Assembly (NCBI RefSeq): GCF_029813835.1 | Contig: NZ_JARVKV010000014.1 | Location: 1 to 64,000 of the forward strand | DNA from: Streptomyces sp. DH37 | GTDB lineage: Bacteria; Actinomycetota; Actinomycetes; Streptomycetales; Streptomycetaceae | Direction of reading: 5' to 3' | DNA length: 64,000 bases | In this document: one piece after another, positions 49,647 through 58,199 of the stretch | How the letters are laid out: each line of letters begins with the position of its first letter | Numbering within the stretch: the stretch's first letter is position 1 | Translations under genes and position numbers: made by a program | Notes under the pieces: model-generated | Seen by the model: the letters and a program-made list of their open reading frames with translations, nothing else | What the model was told of the DNA's origin: nothing | The model's database searches: none

Positions 49647-51770
49647 TTGCCTCGTCTTCTTCTGACACGCCGTCGCGGACCGATGCGCGGCGGCGCCGTC
49701 CTGGCGGCCCTGTCGGTCGTCGTCTCGGGGATCGCCGCGGCGCCCGCCGCGGGCGCCGCGGAGACGCCGACCCCGATACGGACGGACGGCGTATGGGGCA
49801 TCGATTTCTCCGGCGGCACGTTGCACACCGTCGAACGCAGCGCGTCCGGTGATCGGTTCGTCATGGCACGGCAGGTCTCGCCGGACGGTTCGACGGCGTC
49901 CGACCGGGTCCCCTGGGGGTACGCCGGCGTACTCGCGAACGGAGCGCACATCAAGCACGTGCCGTGCGACGCGGGCTCCTGCGTGCCCCTGGTCGGCTCC
50001 GGCCGCGGCAGCGTCGGGTGGGTCTTCGTGAACACGGGCCTGGAGAAGGTCCAGATCCAGATCCGCCCGAACACCTACCACAGCAGCGACGAGCCCGCGG
50101 TCACCGGTGCGCGCATCGTGGACATGGCCGGCCGCTACTTCGTCTACAACGCCCAGTCGACCGGCAGGCAGTACGTCGACGACGTCTCCCCGCACCGGAC
50201 GACGGACGTACGGATGACCCGCCCGATCACCGCCGCCTCGGTGTGGGGCACCCGGCTGTGGACTCCGGGTTCCGCCGGCGGGACCGTCACCGCGACCGAC
50301 CTGGAGCAGAAGAAGGTCGTCGAGACGGTCTCCACCGGAGCGCCCTGCGCGATCAGGGAGCTGCAGGCCGTTGGCCGCTGGCTCTACTGGAACTGCGGCC
50401 CGACCGGCGCCGCCGGCGTCTACGACCGCGCCGCCAGGAGGAACGTCGCCGTCCCCCCTGGGGCCGCCATGGTCGGCGACGGCTACCTCGTCCGGCACGA
50501 CAGGACCGCCGGGAAGCTCCTCCTCACCGACTTCCACACCGGCACGAGCGCCGCTCCCCGCGCGATCGCGGACCTGCCCGCCGGCGACACCGCCGACCAG
50601 CGGCGGCTCACCTGGTCCGTGGACAGATTCGGCGGCGACATCGCCTACGTCGACTCCGACGACGCCGTCCGCATCGTGGCCAGCGGGGTCCCGTCCCAGC
50701 CCCTGGCGAAGACCGAGTCCGAAGTGGACAGCGGTTCCCTGGACATCAAGGAGGACGCCTGGAAGAGCGTCTGGCAGTTCAGCAAGCCGGCGGCCTGGAC
50801 CTTCACCGTCAAGGACGCGTCCGGCCGCACGATCCGGACCCTGACCGGCGAGGGCGGCACGGAGGCCGATGTCGTCTGGGACGGCAGGACCGACGCGGGG
50901 ACGTACACCTACAACGGCGCGCACACCTGGACGCTGAAGGCCACCGCGCTCGAGGGCGGGGGCTCGTACAGCACCACCGGGAAGATCGGGGTGGGCGGCG
51001 GCCGGCAGGGCCACCACGACCAGGGCGGTTACAGCTACGGCGAGCTGGTCACGCTGAACTCCACCGGCGGCCTCACCCTCCACTTCACCCACGGCAGGGG
51101 GACCTTCGACTGGAAGGCGTCGGGCTCCGGGTGGCCTGCCGGTGCCGTGGCCGTCCCGTTCGGCGACATGGGCAGCGACCGCTGCTCCGAGATGCTCGTC
51201 CGCATGCCGGGCGGCGAACTGCGCCGGTACGCGAGCAGGTGCGGCGGCGCGTACACGCCGTCGAGCAGCCACACGTCGCTCGGCACCGGCTGGAACGCGT
51301 ACAACGTCCTGACCGCCCCCGGCGACCTGACCGGCGACGGCCGCGCCGACCTGCTCGCCCGCAAGGCGTCCACCGGCGACATCTACCTCTTCGCCAACGA
51401 CGGCCGCGGCAAGCTGGCGACGGGGAAGAAGATCCGCTCGGCGTGGACGACGTACACCAAGGTCGTCGGCGCAGGAGACCTCAACGGCGACGGCCACGGC
51501 GACGTCCTCGCCCACCGCAAGGACGGCGCGCTCTTCCGCTACGACGGCACCGGCACCGGCCTGCTCAAGGAACGCGTCCAACTCGCCACCGGCTGGGGCC
51601 TGTCGTACAACACCCTGGTCGGCGTCGGCGACATCACCGGCGACGGCCACGCCGACATCATCGTCCGCGACACCAACAACGTCCTGTACCGCAACAACGG
51701 CACCGGCCGGGGCACCTTCACCGGCCGCACGAAGATCGCCACCGGCTGGAGCTACAGGGGCGTCTTCTAG
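49647..51770 (+). CDS. Secreted FG-GAP/VCBS-repeat protein with FlgD-like Ig domain
   Basis: 707 residues from TTG 49647 (GGGAGG 5 nt upstream; ATG 49683 would shorten the leader). Signal peptide about 1-37 (SGIAAAPAAGAAETP), a propeller-like N-terminal region, a FlgD-type Ig domain near 380-440 (WTFTVKDASGRTIRTLTGE, WDGRTDAGTY) and C-terminal FG-GAP repeats with calcium-loop motifs (GDLTGDGRADLL, GDLNGDGHGDVL, GDITGDGHADII). Common Streptomyces surface proteins; ligand unknown. Confidence 0.88.
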   Translation: MPRLLLTRRRGPMRGGAVLAALSVVVSGIAAAPAAGAAETPTPIRTDGVWGIDFSGGTLHTVERSASGDRFVMARQVSPDGSTASDRVPWGYAGVLANGAHIKHVPCDAGSCVPLVGSGRGSVGWVFVNTGLEKVQIQIRPNTYHSSDEPAVTGARIVDMAGRYFVYNAQSTGRQYVDDVSPHRTTDVRMTRPITAASVWGTRLWTPGSAGGTVTATDLEQKKVVETVSTGAPCAIRELQAVGRWLYWNCGPTGAAGVYDRAARRNVAVPPGAAMVGDGYLVRHDRTAGKLLLTDFHTGTSAAPRAIADLPAGDTADQRRLTWSVDRFGGDIAYVDSDDAVRIVASGVPSQPLAKTESEVDSGSLDIKEDAWKSVWQFSKPAAWTFTVKDASGRTIRTLTGEGGTEADVVWDGRTDAGTYTYNGAHTWTLKATALEGGGSYSTTGKIGVGGGRQGHHDQGGYSYGELVTLNSTGGLTLHFTHGRGTFDWKASGSGWPAGAVAVPFGDMGSDRCSEMLVRMPGGELRRYASRCGGAYTPSSSHTSLGTGWNAYNVLTAPGDLTGDGRADLLARKASTGDIYLFANDGRGKLATGKKIRSAWTTYTKVVGAGDLNGDGHGDVLAHRKDGALFRYDGTGTGLLKERVQLATGWGLSYNTLVGVGDITGDGHADIIVRDTNNVLYRNNGTGRGTFTGRTKIATGWSYRGVF

Positions 51771-51847
51771 AACCTTCGGCCTCCGCGGTCCCCGCCGTCT
51801 CCGCGGTGTCTTCCGGGCGCCGCCCGACTGCCTGCCGTACGCACGGC

Positions 51848-51880
51848 GAAGCCCCTCCCGAGACTCCCGGGAGGGGCTTC
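51848..51880 (-). terminator. Terminator downstream of tRNA-Ala
   Basis: GAAGCCCCTCCCG (51848-51860) and CGGGAGGGGCTTC (51868-51880) with a 7-nt loop; about 12 bp after the tRNA 3' end. Confidence 0.85.
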
Positions 51881-51891
51881 GTGCTGCGGTG

Positions 51892-51965
51892 TGGACCTGA
51901 GGGGATTTGAACCCCTGACCCCCTCGATGCGAACGAGGTGCGCTACCGGACTGCGCTACAGGCCC
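51892..51965 (-). tRNA. tRNA-Ala(CGC)
   Basis: 74-nt cloverleaf on the minus strand. Acceptor arm GGGCCTG with CAGGTCC (one G-U), D-arm region TAGCGCAGTCCGGTAGCGCA, anticodon stem CCTCG/CGAGG with loop TTCGCAT giving anticodon CGC (reads GCG, Ala), T-arm AGGGG TTCAAAT CCCCT, discriminator A. CCA is not encoded. Confidence 0.93.
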
Positions 51966-52050
51966 TTGCAACGGGTGAAACCCTAGCATCCCCGATGCCG
52001 TGCGCGGAAATCCGTTCCCGTGCTGGTCACGGAGGGCGGGTCGCCCCGGG

Positions 52051-53106
52051 TCACTCGTTGGCCGCGCGGGGGCGGCCCTCCTCCGCGTACTGGTCGAACA
52101 GCGGCGTCTGGCGGCGCGGGGACGGAGCCGGGGTGTGGTGGGGAGCGGGGGCCGGGGCGGGTTCGGAGGAGGCCGTGGTGGAGCGGGCGGAGCTCCAGGC
52201 GTCCGGGGCGCCGAGGTCCACGCCGCGGGCGGTACGGCGGGCGACGGGGGCGTTGACGTACGTGGGCAGCGGCACGGGGGTGGGCTCCCAGCCGCTCTCC
52301 GCCGGGGCGGGGGTGCGCTCGCGGCGCTGGGCGTCCACCCACTCGGCGTGGTCGGTCTGCTCCACCAGGGCGCGCCGCTCGGCCGCCTCCGGGTCGGGAG
52401 CGGGCTCGGGGGCGGGCTCCGGGGCCGGGGCGGCGGCCTCGGCGCGGGCGGGGCGGGTGGCGCGGCGCTCGCGCAGATGGCGCGCGGCGACCTCGGCGCG
52501 GCGCTGGTCCATGACGAACTCGAAGCGGCGCTTCTCCTGGGCGCGCAGATGGGCGATGTACGCGCTCAGCAGCCCGGCCGGGATCGCCGGGGCCCACAGG
52601 AACGCGATGCCGCCGACCGCCGCGACGATCGCGCCGAGCGTGAAGGCGAGGAAGAGCGCCATCGTGGTGCGCCGGCGGCGGGCGAGGACCTTGGCCCGGC
52701 CCTTGTGGCCCTGGTCCGGCCGCTCCTGCTGGGGGCGGTCCTGCTGGGACCGGTCCTGCTGGGGGCGGCGCACCTCCGTGAGGGCCTCGGAACGCGCGAC
52801 CGTCGCCGGCCCGGGGACCTTGAGGCGCTCGGTCACGGGGTTGGCGAGGGCCCGGACGTCGACGCCGTCCGGGGCACCCTTGTCGTCATCGTCGGCGGGG
52901 CCGCCGGTGCCCTCGGCCGTCTCCTTCAGGCTCCTGGCGTACCGGCGCTCCATGCCCGCACGGCCGGACAGCAGCCGGATGGCGGTGCTGAAGCGCTCCG
53001 TCGGACGCGCCTCGTTGAGTTCGTCCTGCCGGCGGAGCCACATCGGCACCAGGTAGGCGGCCCAGGCCCCGACGATGACTGCGTAGATGAGGCCGCTGCT
53101 GCTCAC
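52051..53106 (-). CDS. sepX: Divisome membrane protein SepX / GlpR (gephyrin-like molybdotransferase receptor)
   Basis: 351 residues from GTG 53106. N-terminal helix (SSGLIYAVIVGAWAAYLVPMW), a basic/Gln-rich loop, two adjacent helices in the middle (MALFLAFTLGAIVAAVGGIAFLW, then APAIPAGLLSAYIAHL), and a long Pro/Ala/Glu-rich disordered C-terminus. Matches the actinobacterial SepX/GlpR family known in Streptomyces to be needed for cross-walls and sporulation septa and in corynebacteria to bind Glp. The glp/moeA gene is in the same row, as expected. Its own promoter region (53107-53278) carries a DnaA-box-like site and three GTGTC motifs. Confidence 0.88.
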   Translation of the reverse strand: MSSSGLIYAVIVGAWAAYLVPMWLRRQDELNEARPTERFSTAIRLLSGRAGMERRYARSLKETAEGTGGPADDDDKGAPDGVDVRALANPVTERLKVPGPATVARSEALTEVRRPQQDRSQQDRPQQERPDQGHKGRAKVLARRRRTTMALFLAFTLGAIVAAVGGIAFLWAPAIPAGLLSAYIAHLRAQEKRRFEFVMDQRRAEVAARHLRERRATRPARAEAAAPAPEPAPEPAPDPEAAERRALVEQTDHAEWVDAQRRERTPAPAESGWEPTPVPLPTYVNAPVARRTARGVDLGAPDAWSSARSTTASSEPAPAPAPHHTPAPSPRRQTPLFDQYAEEGRPRAANE

Positions 53107-53141
53107 CCACCACACGGTAGAGGGGTTTCGGGAGGGGGATA

Positions 53142-53153
53142 CGCCAATTGGCG
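53142..53153. promoter_or_regulatory. Palindrome CGCCAATTGGCG upstream of sepX
   Basis: Perfect 12-bp palindrome, about 36 bp before the sepX GTG; candidate operator. Confidence 0.4.
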
Positions 53154-53249
53154 CGGTGTGTCGCACGATCCGGCTGATATCCCAACCGTTTTTTGTGATG
53201 ACAGCGGTCTGCCTCCGCGTATGTGTCCGCCCGATGACTGTAGGGTGTC

Positions 53250-53258
53250 TTATCCACA
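53250..53258 (+). promoter_or_regulatory. DnaA-box-like TTATCCACA
   Basis: Exact match to the classical DnaA box (the E. coli R1 type; Streptomyces boxes prefer TTGTCCACA), alone in the region between sepX and rimJ. Confidence 0.45.
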
Positions 53259-53278
53259 GGCAATATCGAACATTTATT

Positions 53279-53905
53279 TTATTTCCGCGGAGCCCCGGGA
53301 TGGGAGCGCCGCCGCCAGCGGCTCAGCAGGCCCTCGGGGACGTCCTCCGTGGTCAGCGCGTAGACCAGGTGGTCGCGCCAGGCGCCGTCGATATGCAGAT
53401 AACGCGGTCGCAGCCCTTCCTCGCGGAATCCGAGTTTCTCCACCACCCGGCGGCTCGGCCCGTTCTCCGGGCGGATGCAGACTTCGATGCGGTGCAGTCC
53501 GACGGTGCGGAAGCAGTGGTCCACGGCCAGTGCCACGGCCGTCGGCATCACCCCGCGCCCGGCCACCTCCCGGTCGACCCAGTAGCCGATGTGCCCCGAG
53601 CACATCGAGCCCCAGGTGATGCCCGCGACCGTGAGCTGGCCGGCCAGCCGTCCCTCGTACTCGATCACGAAGGGCAGCATCCGGCCCGCCTGCGCCTCCG
53701 TCCGCAGATGACGGACCATCTGCCGGTACGTCGGGCGCCGCGGCGGCAGGCGGCCGGGCAGGGCGGGCGGGATGGTGGCCTCCCAGGGGCGCAGCCAGTC
53801 GCGGTTGCGCTGGTTCACCTCGCGCCAGGCGCGGTGGTCGCGCAGCCTTATGGGGCGGAGGGTGACGTCGCCCTCCGACAGCTCGACCGGCCACGGGGCG
53901 TTCAG
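53279..53905 (-). CDS. rimJ: RimJ-type ribosomal-protein N-acetyltransferase
   Basis: About 208 residues if started at 53905. GNAT fold: VTLRPIRLRDHRAWREVNQR, RNRDWLRPWEATIPP, acetyl-CoA loop near GRGVMPTAVALAVDHCF and EKLGFREEGLRPRYL. The only ATG/GTG/TTG starts lie at or below 53818, which would delete the first beta strand. Upstream the frame runs cleanly to a CTG at 53905-53903 that overlaps the mogA stop as CTGA and sits 9 nt after GGAGAAGGA. I take CTG as the probable start. Conserved neighbour of mogA and sepX in actinomycetes. Confidence 0.8.
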   Translation of the reverse strand: MNAPWPVELSEGDVTLRPIRLRDHRAWREVNQRNRDWLRPWEATIPPALPGRLPPRRPTYRQMVRHLRTEAQAGRMLPFVIEYEGRLAGQLTVAGITWGSMCSGHIGYWVDREVAGRGVMPTAVALAVDHCFRTVGLHRIEVCIRPENGPSRRVVEKLGFREEGLRPRYLHIDGAWRDHLVYALTTEDVPEGLLSRWRRRSHPGAPRK

Positions 53906-54429
53906 TGGGTCACGTCCTTCTCCGGGGAGGCCCCCCTGGGGTGGTCGCCGCCGTGGATCTGGTCCACGGCGTGCGGCAACAGGGGCTCCAGGACGGCCAG
54001 GCCGTCGCGTACGCCCCCGGTGGAGCCGGGGAGGTTGACGATCAGGGTGCGCCCGGCGACGCCCGCGACGCCGCGCGAGAGCGCGGCGGTGGGGACCTTG
54101 GCCGCCCCGGCGGCGCGGACGGCCTCGGGGATGCCGGGGATCTCGCGGTCGAGCACGGCCCGGGTCATCTCCGGGGTGCGGTCGGTGGGCGAGATGCCGG
54201 TGCCGCCGGTGGTGAGCACCACGGCGTAGCCGTCGGCGACGGCCTCGCGCAGCACGTCCCGGACGGGCTCGCCGTCGGGGACGACGCGCGGGCCGTCGGT
54301 GGCGAAGCCCAGCGCGCGCAGGGCCTCGGCCAGCAGCGGGCCGGTGGTGTCGGCGTAGACGCCCGCGGCGGCGCGGTTGGAGACGGTGACGGCGAGGGCG
54401 CGGTGGCCCGTGGGCGCGGGCCCGGTCAT
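53902..54429 (-). CDS. mogA: Molybdopterin adenylyltransferase MogA
   Basis: 175 residues. Motifs: [37 protein letters not shown] and [15 protein letters not shown]. It adenylylates molybdopterin before molybdate insertion. ATG 54429 overlaps the moaC stop (ATGA); its own stop overlaps the presumed rimJ start. Confidence 0.94.
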   Translation of the reverse strand: MTGPAPTGHRALAVTVSNRAAAGVYADTTGPLLAEALRALGFATDGPRVVPDGEPVRDVLREAVADGYAVVLTTGGTGISPTDRTPEMTRAVLDREIPGIPEAVRAAGAAKVPTAALSRGVAGVAGRTLIVNLPGSTGGVRDGLAVLEPLLPHAVDQIHGGDHPRGASPEKDVTH

Positions 54430-54935
54430 CGGTCGCGGCTCCAGTCCCCGGAGGCTCCCCCGGTCTTCTCCTCCACCCGCACGTCGGTGATGACGGCCCC
54501 CTTGTCGACGGCCTTGACCATGTCGACGACGGTCAGCGCCGCGACCGACACGGCCGTCAGCGCCTCCATCTCCACTCCGGTGCGGTCGGTGGTCCGCACC
54601 GTCGCCGCGATCTCCACCGCGTCGTCCGCGACGGACAGCTCGACCCGTACCCCGGACAGGGCCAGCGGGTGGCACAGCGGTACGAGGTCGGGGGTGCGCT
54701 TGGCGCCCATGATCCCGGCGATGCGGGCGACCGCGAGCGCGTCGCCCTTGGGCACGCCCTCGCCGCGCAGCAGCTCCACCACGCGCGGGGAGACGCGTAC
54801 GCGGCCGGTGGCGCGCGCCGTGCGGGCGGTGACGTCCTTGGCCGAGACGTCGACCATCCGGGCCGCGCCCGCCTCGTCGATGTGGGTGAGGCCCGCGGCC
54901 CCGCCCGATGGACTCCCCTGTCGCGCGCTGCTCAT
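54426..54935 (-). CDS. moaC: Cyclic pyranopterin monophosphate synthase MoaC
   Basis: 169 residues. [18 protein letters not shown], catalytic region [17 protein letters not shown], and [20 protein letters not shown] followed by the conserved KTGG. Forms cPMP in molybdopterin synthesis. ATG 54935 (MSSARQGSP). Confidence 0.95.
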   Translation of the reverse strand: MSSARQGSPSGGAAGLTHIDEAGAARMVDVSAKDVTARTARATGRVRVSPRVVELLRGEGVPKGDALAVARIAGIMGAKRTPDLVPLCHPLALSGVRVELSVADDAVEIAATVRTTDRTGVEMEALTAVSVAALTVVDMVKAVDKGAVITDVRVEEKTGGASGDWSRDR

Positions 54936-55000
54936 CGCTCTCCCGCGTCGGTCCGTTCCCGGACGACAACGGTACCCGCCGCCCCGCGGGCGCCGTCGCG

Positions 55001-56431
55001 TCAGTCCAGGAGCACGACCTCCAGTTCATCGCCCCGGGCGACTTCCGTGGTCCGCTCGGGTACGACGACCAGCGCGTCGGCCCGGGCCAGGGAACCCAGC
55101 AGGTGGGAGCCGGGGCCGCCGACCGGGCGGACCGTGCCGTGCTCCTCGCCCGCGGCCGGCGGCTCGTACCGGCCGCGCAGGAACTGCCGCTTGCCCTCGG
55201 GGGAGGCGATCGGCCCGTCGCACTCCAGACGCGCGGTGACCGTGCGCCGGGTGACGGGCTCCAGGCCCATCAGGACGCGCAGGGCGGGACGGACGAACAG
55301 CTCGAAGGAGACGTAGGAGCTGACCGGGTTGCCGGGGAGGGCGAACAGCGGGATCCGGTCGGGGCCGACCAGGCCGAAGCCCTGCGGCTTGCCGGGCTGC
55401 ATGGCCAGGCGGCGGAACTCCACGCGCGCGGCGGCCCGGCCCCCGGCGGGCTCCGCCGGCGCGCCGGCGCCGGCGGCACTGGCATCGGCACCGGCGGCAT
55501 CGGCATCGGTGGCGTCGGCGGGGCCGTCGGCGCGCGGCGGCTCGGCGCCGCCCAGGACGGTGCCCTCCAGATCGGTGAGCGCCTCCTTGACCACGTCGTA
55601 CGCGCCGACGCTGACGCCGCCGCTGGTGACGACGGCGTCGGCCCGGACGAGCTGGTCCTCGATGACGGTGCGCAGGGTCTCCGCGTCGTCGGCCACCGCG
55701 CCGACGCGGTAGGCGATGGCGCCGGCCGCGCGGGCGGCGGCGGTCAGGGCGAAGCTGTTGGAGTCGTGTATCTGGCCGGGGCCCAACGGGGCGCCGGGCC
55801 TGACCAGTTCGCTGCCGGTGGAGAGCACGACCACGCGCGGGCGCGGCCGTACCGTGACGGTGCCGCAGCCGACGGCGGCCAGCAGGCCGATCTGCGCGGG
55901 GCCCAGGACGGTGCCGGCCTCCAGGGCGACCGATCCGGCGCGTACGTCGCCGCCCTTGTCGCGCACGTACTGCCGCGCCGCCACCGGGCGGTGGACGCGG
56001 ACCTCGCCCGCCGCGCCGGACGGATCGGAGCCGTGGGCGGCCATGGCGTCGGCGGGGCCGCCGCCGGTGCCGCCGTCGGTCCACTCCACGGGGACGACGG
56101 CCTCGGCGCCGGGCGGCAGCGGGGCGCCGGTCATCACGCGGGCGGCCTGCCCGGGGCCGACCTCGGGCAGCCTGCCGGCGCCCGCCGCGACGTCGCCGAC
56201 GACCTCCAGCACCGCCGGCTCGTCCTCGCTCGCCTTCGCCACGTCGGCGACGCGCACCGCGTAGCCGTCCATGGAGCTGTTGTCGAAGGGCGGCAGGGAG
56301 ACGGGCACCAGGACGTCCTCGGTGAGGACGCAGCCCTGGGCGTCGAGCAGGTGCAGCTCGATGGGCTCCAGCGGCCTGACCGACCGCAGGACGTCGGCCA
56401 GGTGCTCGTCGACGGACCAGGTCCCGCTCAA
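55001..56431 (-). CDS. glp: Gephyrin-like molybdotransferase Glp (MoeA family)
   Basis: 476 residues. MoeA fold: [75 protein letters not shown] and [17 protein letters not shown]. An Ala/Asp/Gly-rich insert of about 40 residues sits between [10 protein letters not shown] and [10 protein letters not shown]. It inserts molybdate; in corynebacteria Glp also binds FtsZ and GlpR, and the SepX/GlpR gene downstream fits. Follows galU by 4 bp. Confidence 0.93.
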   Translation of the reverse strand: MSGTWSVDEHLADVLRSVRPLEPIELHLLDAQGCVLTEDVLVPVSLPPFDNSSMDGYAVRVADVAKASEDEPAVLEVVGDVAAGAGRLPEVGPGQAARVMTGAPLPPGAEAVVPVEWTDGGTGGGPADAMAAHGSDPSGAAGEVRVHRPVAARQYVRDKGGDVRAGSVALEAGTVLGPAQIGLLAAVGCGTVTVRPRPRVVVLSTGSELVRPGAPLGPGQIHDSNSFALTAAARAAGAIAYRVGAVADDAETLRTVIEDQLVRADAVVTSGGVSVGAYDVVKEALTDLEGTVLGGAEPPRADGPADATDADAAGADASAAGAGAPAEPAGGRAAARVEFRRLAMQPGKPQGFGLVGPDRIPLFALPGNPVSSYVSFELFVRPALRVLMGLEPVTRRTVTARLECDGPIASPEGKRQFLRGRYEPPAAGEEHGTVRPVGGPGSHLLGSLARADALVVVPERTTEVARGDELEVVLLD

Positions 56432-56435
56432 GGGC

Positions 56436-57338
56436 CTACAGCTCCTCTTTCACGAAGTCGCGCAGCCAGGCGCGGAAGTCGGGGCCCAGGTCCTCGCGCT
56501 CGCACGCCAGCCTGACGATGGCCCGCAGGTAGTCGCCGCGGTCGCCGGTGTCGTAGCGGCGGCCCTTGAAGACCACGCCGTGGACCGGGCCGCCGATGGA
56601 GGGGTCGGCGGCGAGGGTCTGGAGGGCGTCGGTGATCTGGATCTCGCCGCCGCGGCCGGGCTCGGTCTTGCGCAGCACCTCGAAGACGGCCGGGTCCAGG
56701 ACGTAGCGCCCGATGATGGCCAGGTTGCTGGGGGCCTCCTCGCGGGAGGGCTTCTCCACCAGGTCCGAGACGCACACGACGTCGTCGTCGCCGGTGGGCT
56801 CGGCGACGGCGCAGCCGTAGAGGTGGATGCTGGCCGGGTCCACCTCCAGCAGGGCGATGACGCTGCCGCCGTAGGTCTCCTGGACCTCGATCATCCGCGA
56901 GAGCAGCGGGTCGCGCGGGTCGATCAGGTCGTCGCCGAGGAGGACGGCGAAGGGCTGGTCGCCGACGTGCGGGGCGGCGCACAGGACCGCGTGGCCCAGG
57001 CCCTTGGGGTCGCCCTGGCGCACGTAGTGGATGGTGGCGAGGTCGGTGGACTCCTGGACGCGGGTGAGCTTGGCCTCGTCGCCCTTGCTGCGCAGGACCT
57101 CCTCCAGCTCGTAGTTGCGGTCGAAGTGGTCCTCCAGCGGGCGCTTGTTGCGGCCGGTGACCATCAGGACGTCGGGGAGCCCGGCGGTGACGGCCTCCTC
57201 CACCACGTACTGGATCGCGGGCTTGTCGACGACCGGCAGCATCTCCTTCGGAGTGGCCTTCGTCGCCGGAAGGAAGCGGGTGCCGAGCCCGGCGGCCGGG
57301 ATGACGGCCTTGGTGATCCGTGTACGTGAGGTAGTCAT
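56436..57338 (-). CDS. galU: UTP-glucose-1-phosphate uridylyltransferase GalU
   Basis: 300 residues from ATG 57338. Nucleotide loop AVIPAAGLGTRFLPATKATP, KEMLPVVDKPAIQYV, LLGDDLIDPRDPLLSRM and EKPSREEAPSNLAI. Makes UDP-glucose for cell-wall and trehalose metabolism. First gene of the galU-glp-moaC-mogA-rimJ row on the minus strand. Confidence 0.95.
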   Translation of the reverse strand: MTTSRTRITKAVIPAAGLGTRFLPATKATPKEMLPVVDKPAIQYVVEEAVTAGLPDVLMVTGRNKRPLEDHFDRNYELEEVLRSKGDEAKLTRVQESTDLATIHYVRQGDPKGLGHAVLCAAPHVGDQPFAVLLGDDLIDPRDPLLSRMIEVQETYGGSVIALLEVDPASIHLYGCAVAEPTGDDDVVCVSDLVEKPSREEAPSNLAIIGRYVLDPAVFEVLRKTEPGRGGEIQITDALQTLAADPSIGGPVHGVVFKGRRYDTGDRGDYLRAIVRLACEREDLGPDFRAWLRDFVKEEL

Positions 57339-57516
57339 GTCTGCACCATAGCCGCTGGTTTGATACGCAACGTGCACGTCTGACACGTTCGGCTGGTCCG
57401 TTGCGGTTTACTGACGATCGTCCCGGCGCCTGGAGCCGTACCGCCGCGCCATCAGGATGATAATGCGCCTGCCATGGCGAGGGCCTGGCGGAATCGAGCC
57501 GGGAGATGAACACGGG

Positions 57517-58164
57517 GTGAGGGACATCGAAACAACCGGAACAACAGAAACAACCGGGGCGGCGGAACCGGCAGGGGGACCGGCCGACGGGAAGCGCGCC
57601 CTGCGGCGCGCGCTGCTGGCGGCACGGGCCCACCTCCCGGAGGACGACGTGCACCGGGCCGCCGGGGCGCTCGCCCGGCACGCGCTGGAGCTGCCCGAGC
57701 TGGCCCGGGCGCGCACGGTCGCCGCGTACGTCTCGGTGGGGCGCGAACCCGACACCCGCGCGCTCCTGGACGAGCTGCGCCGGCGCGGCGTACGCGTGCT
57801 GCTGCCGGTGCTGCTGCCGGACGACGACCTGGACTGGGCCGCGTACGAGGGCGCCGAGCGCCTCTCCCCGGCCCGCCGCGGGCTGCTGGAGCCCACCGGG
57901 CGGCGGCTCGGGCCGGACGCGGTGACGGAGGCGGACGCCGTGCTGCTGCCGGGGCTGGCCGTGGACCGGCGCGGGATGCGCCTGGGGCGCGGCGGGGGCA
58001 GCTACGACCGGGTGCTGGCCCGGATCGAGGCGTCCGGGGCCGCCCCGGCGCTGGTGGTGCTGCTGCACTCGGGCGAGTTCCTGCGCGCGGTACCGGCCGA
58101 GCCCCACGACCGGCCGGTGCACGCCGCGGTGACCCCCGAGGGGGTGCACCGCTTCCCGGCGTGA
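57517..58164 (+). CDS. 5-formyltetrahydrofolate cyclo-ligase
   Basis: 215 residues from GTG 57517 (GGGAGA upstream). ATP-dependent MTHFS fold: KRALRRALLAARAHL, VAAYVSVGREPDTRALLDEL and GRGGGSYDRVLARIEA. Converts 5-formyl-THF to 5,10-methenyl-THF. The N-terminus carries a Thr/Gly/Glu-rich lead. Divergent from galU and converges with the acylase gene; a GGCC-rich hairpin lies at 58165-58192. Confidence 0.93.
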   Translation: MRDIETTGTTETTGAAEPAGGPADGKRALRRALLAARAHLPEDDVHRAAGALARHALELPELARARTVAAYVSVGREPDTRALLDELRRRGVRVLLPVLLPDDDLDWAAYEGAERLSPARRGLLEPTGRRLGPDAVTEADAVLLPGLAVDRRGMRLGRGGGSYDRVLARIEASGAAPALVVLLHSGEFLRAVPAEPHDRPVHAAVTPEGVHRFPA

Positions 58165-58199
58165 GACCGGCCGGCCGCGGGGCCCGCGGGTCTACGGCG

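Noticed and set aside
51892..51965. tRNA-Ala as attachment site of an integrated element
   Set aside because: No integrase gene and no second copy of the tRNA 3' end was seen on either side.
53274..53894. Alternate 206-codon minus-strand ORF over rimJ
   Set aside because: Out of frame with the conserved GNAT sequence; Arg/Ala/Gly-rich shadow.
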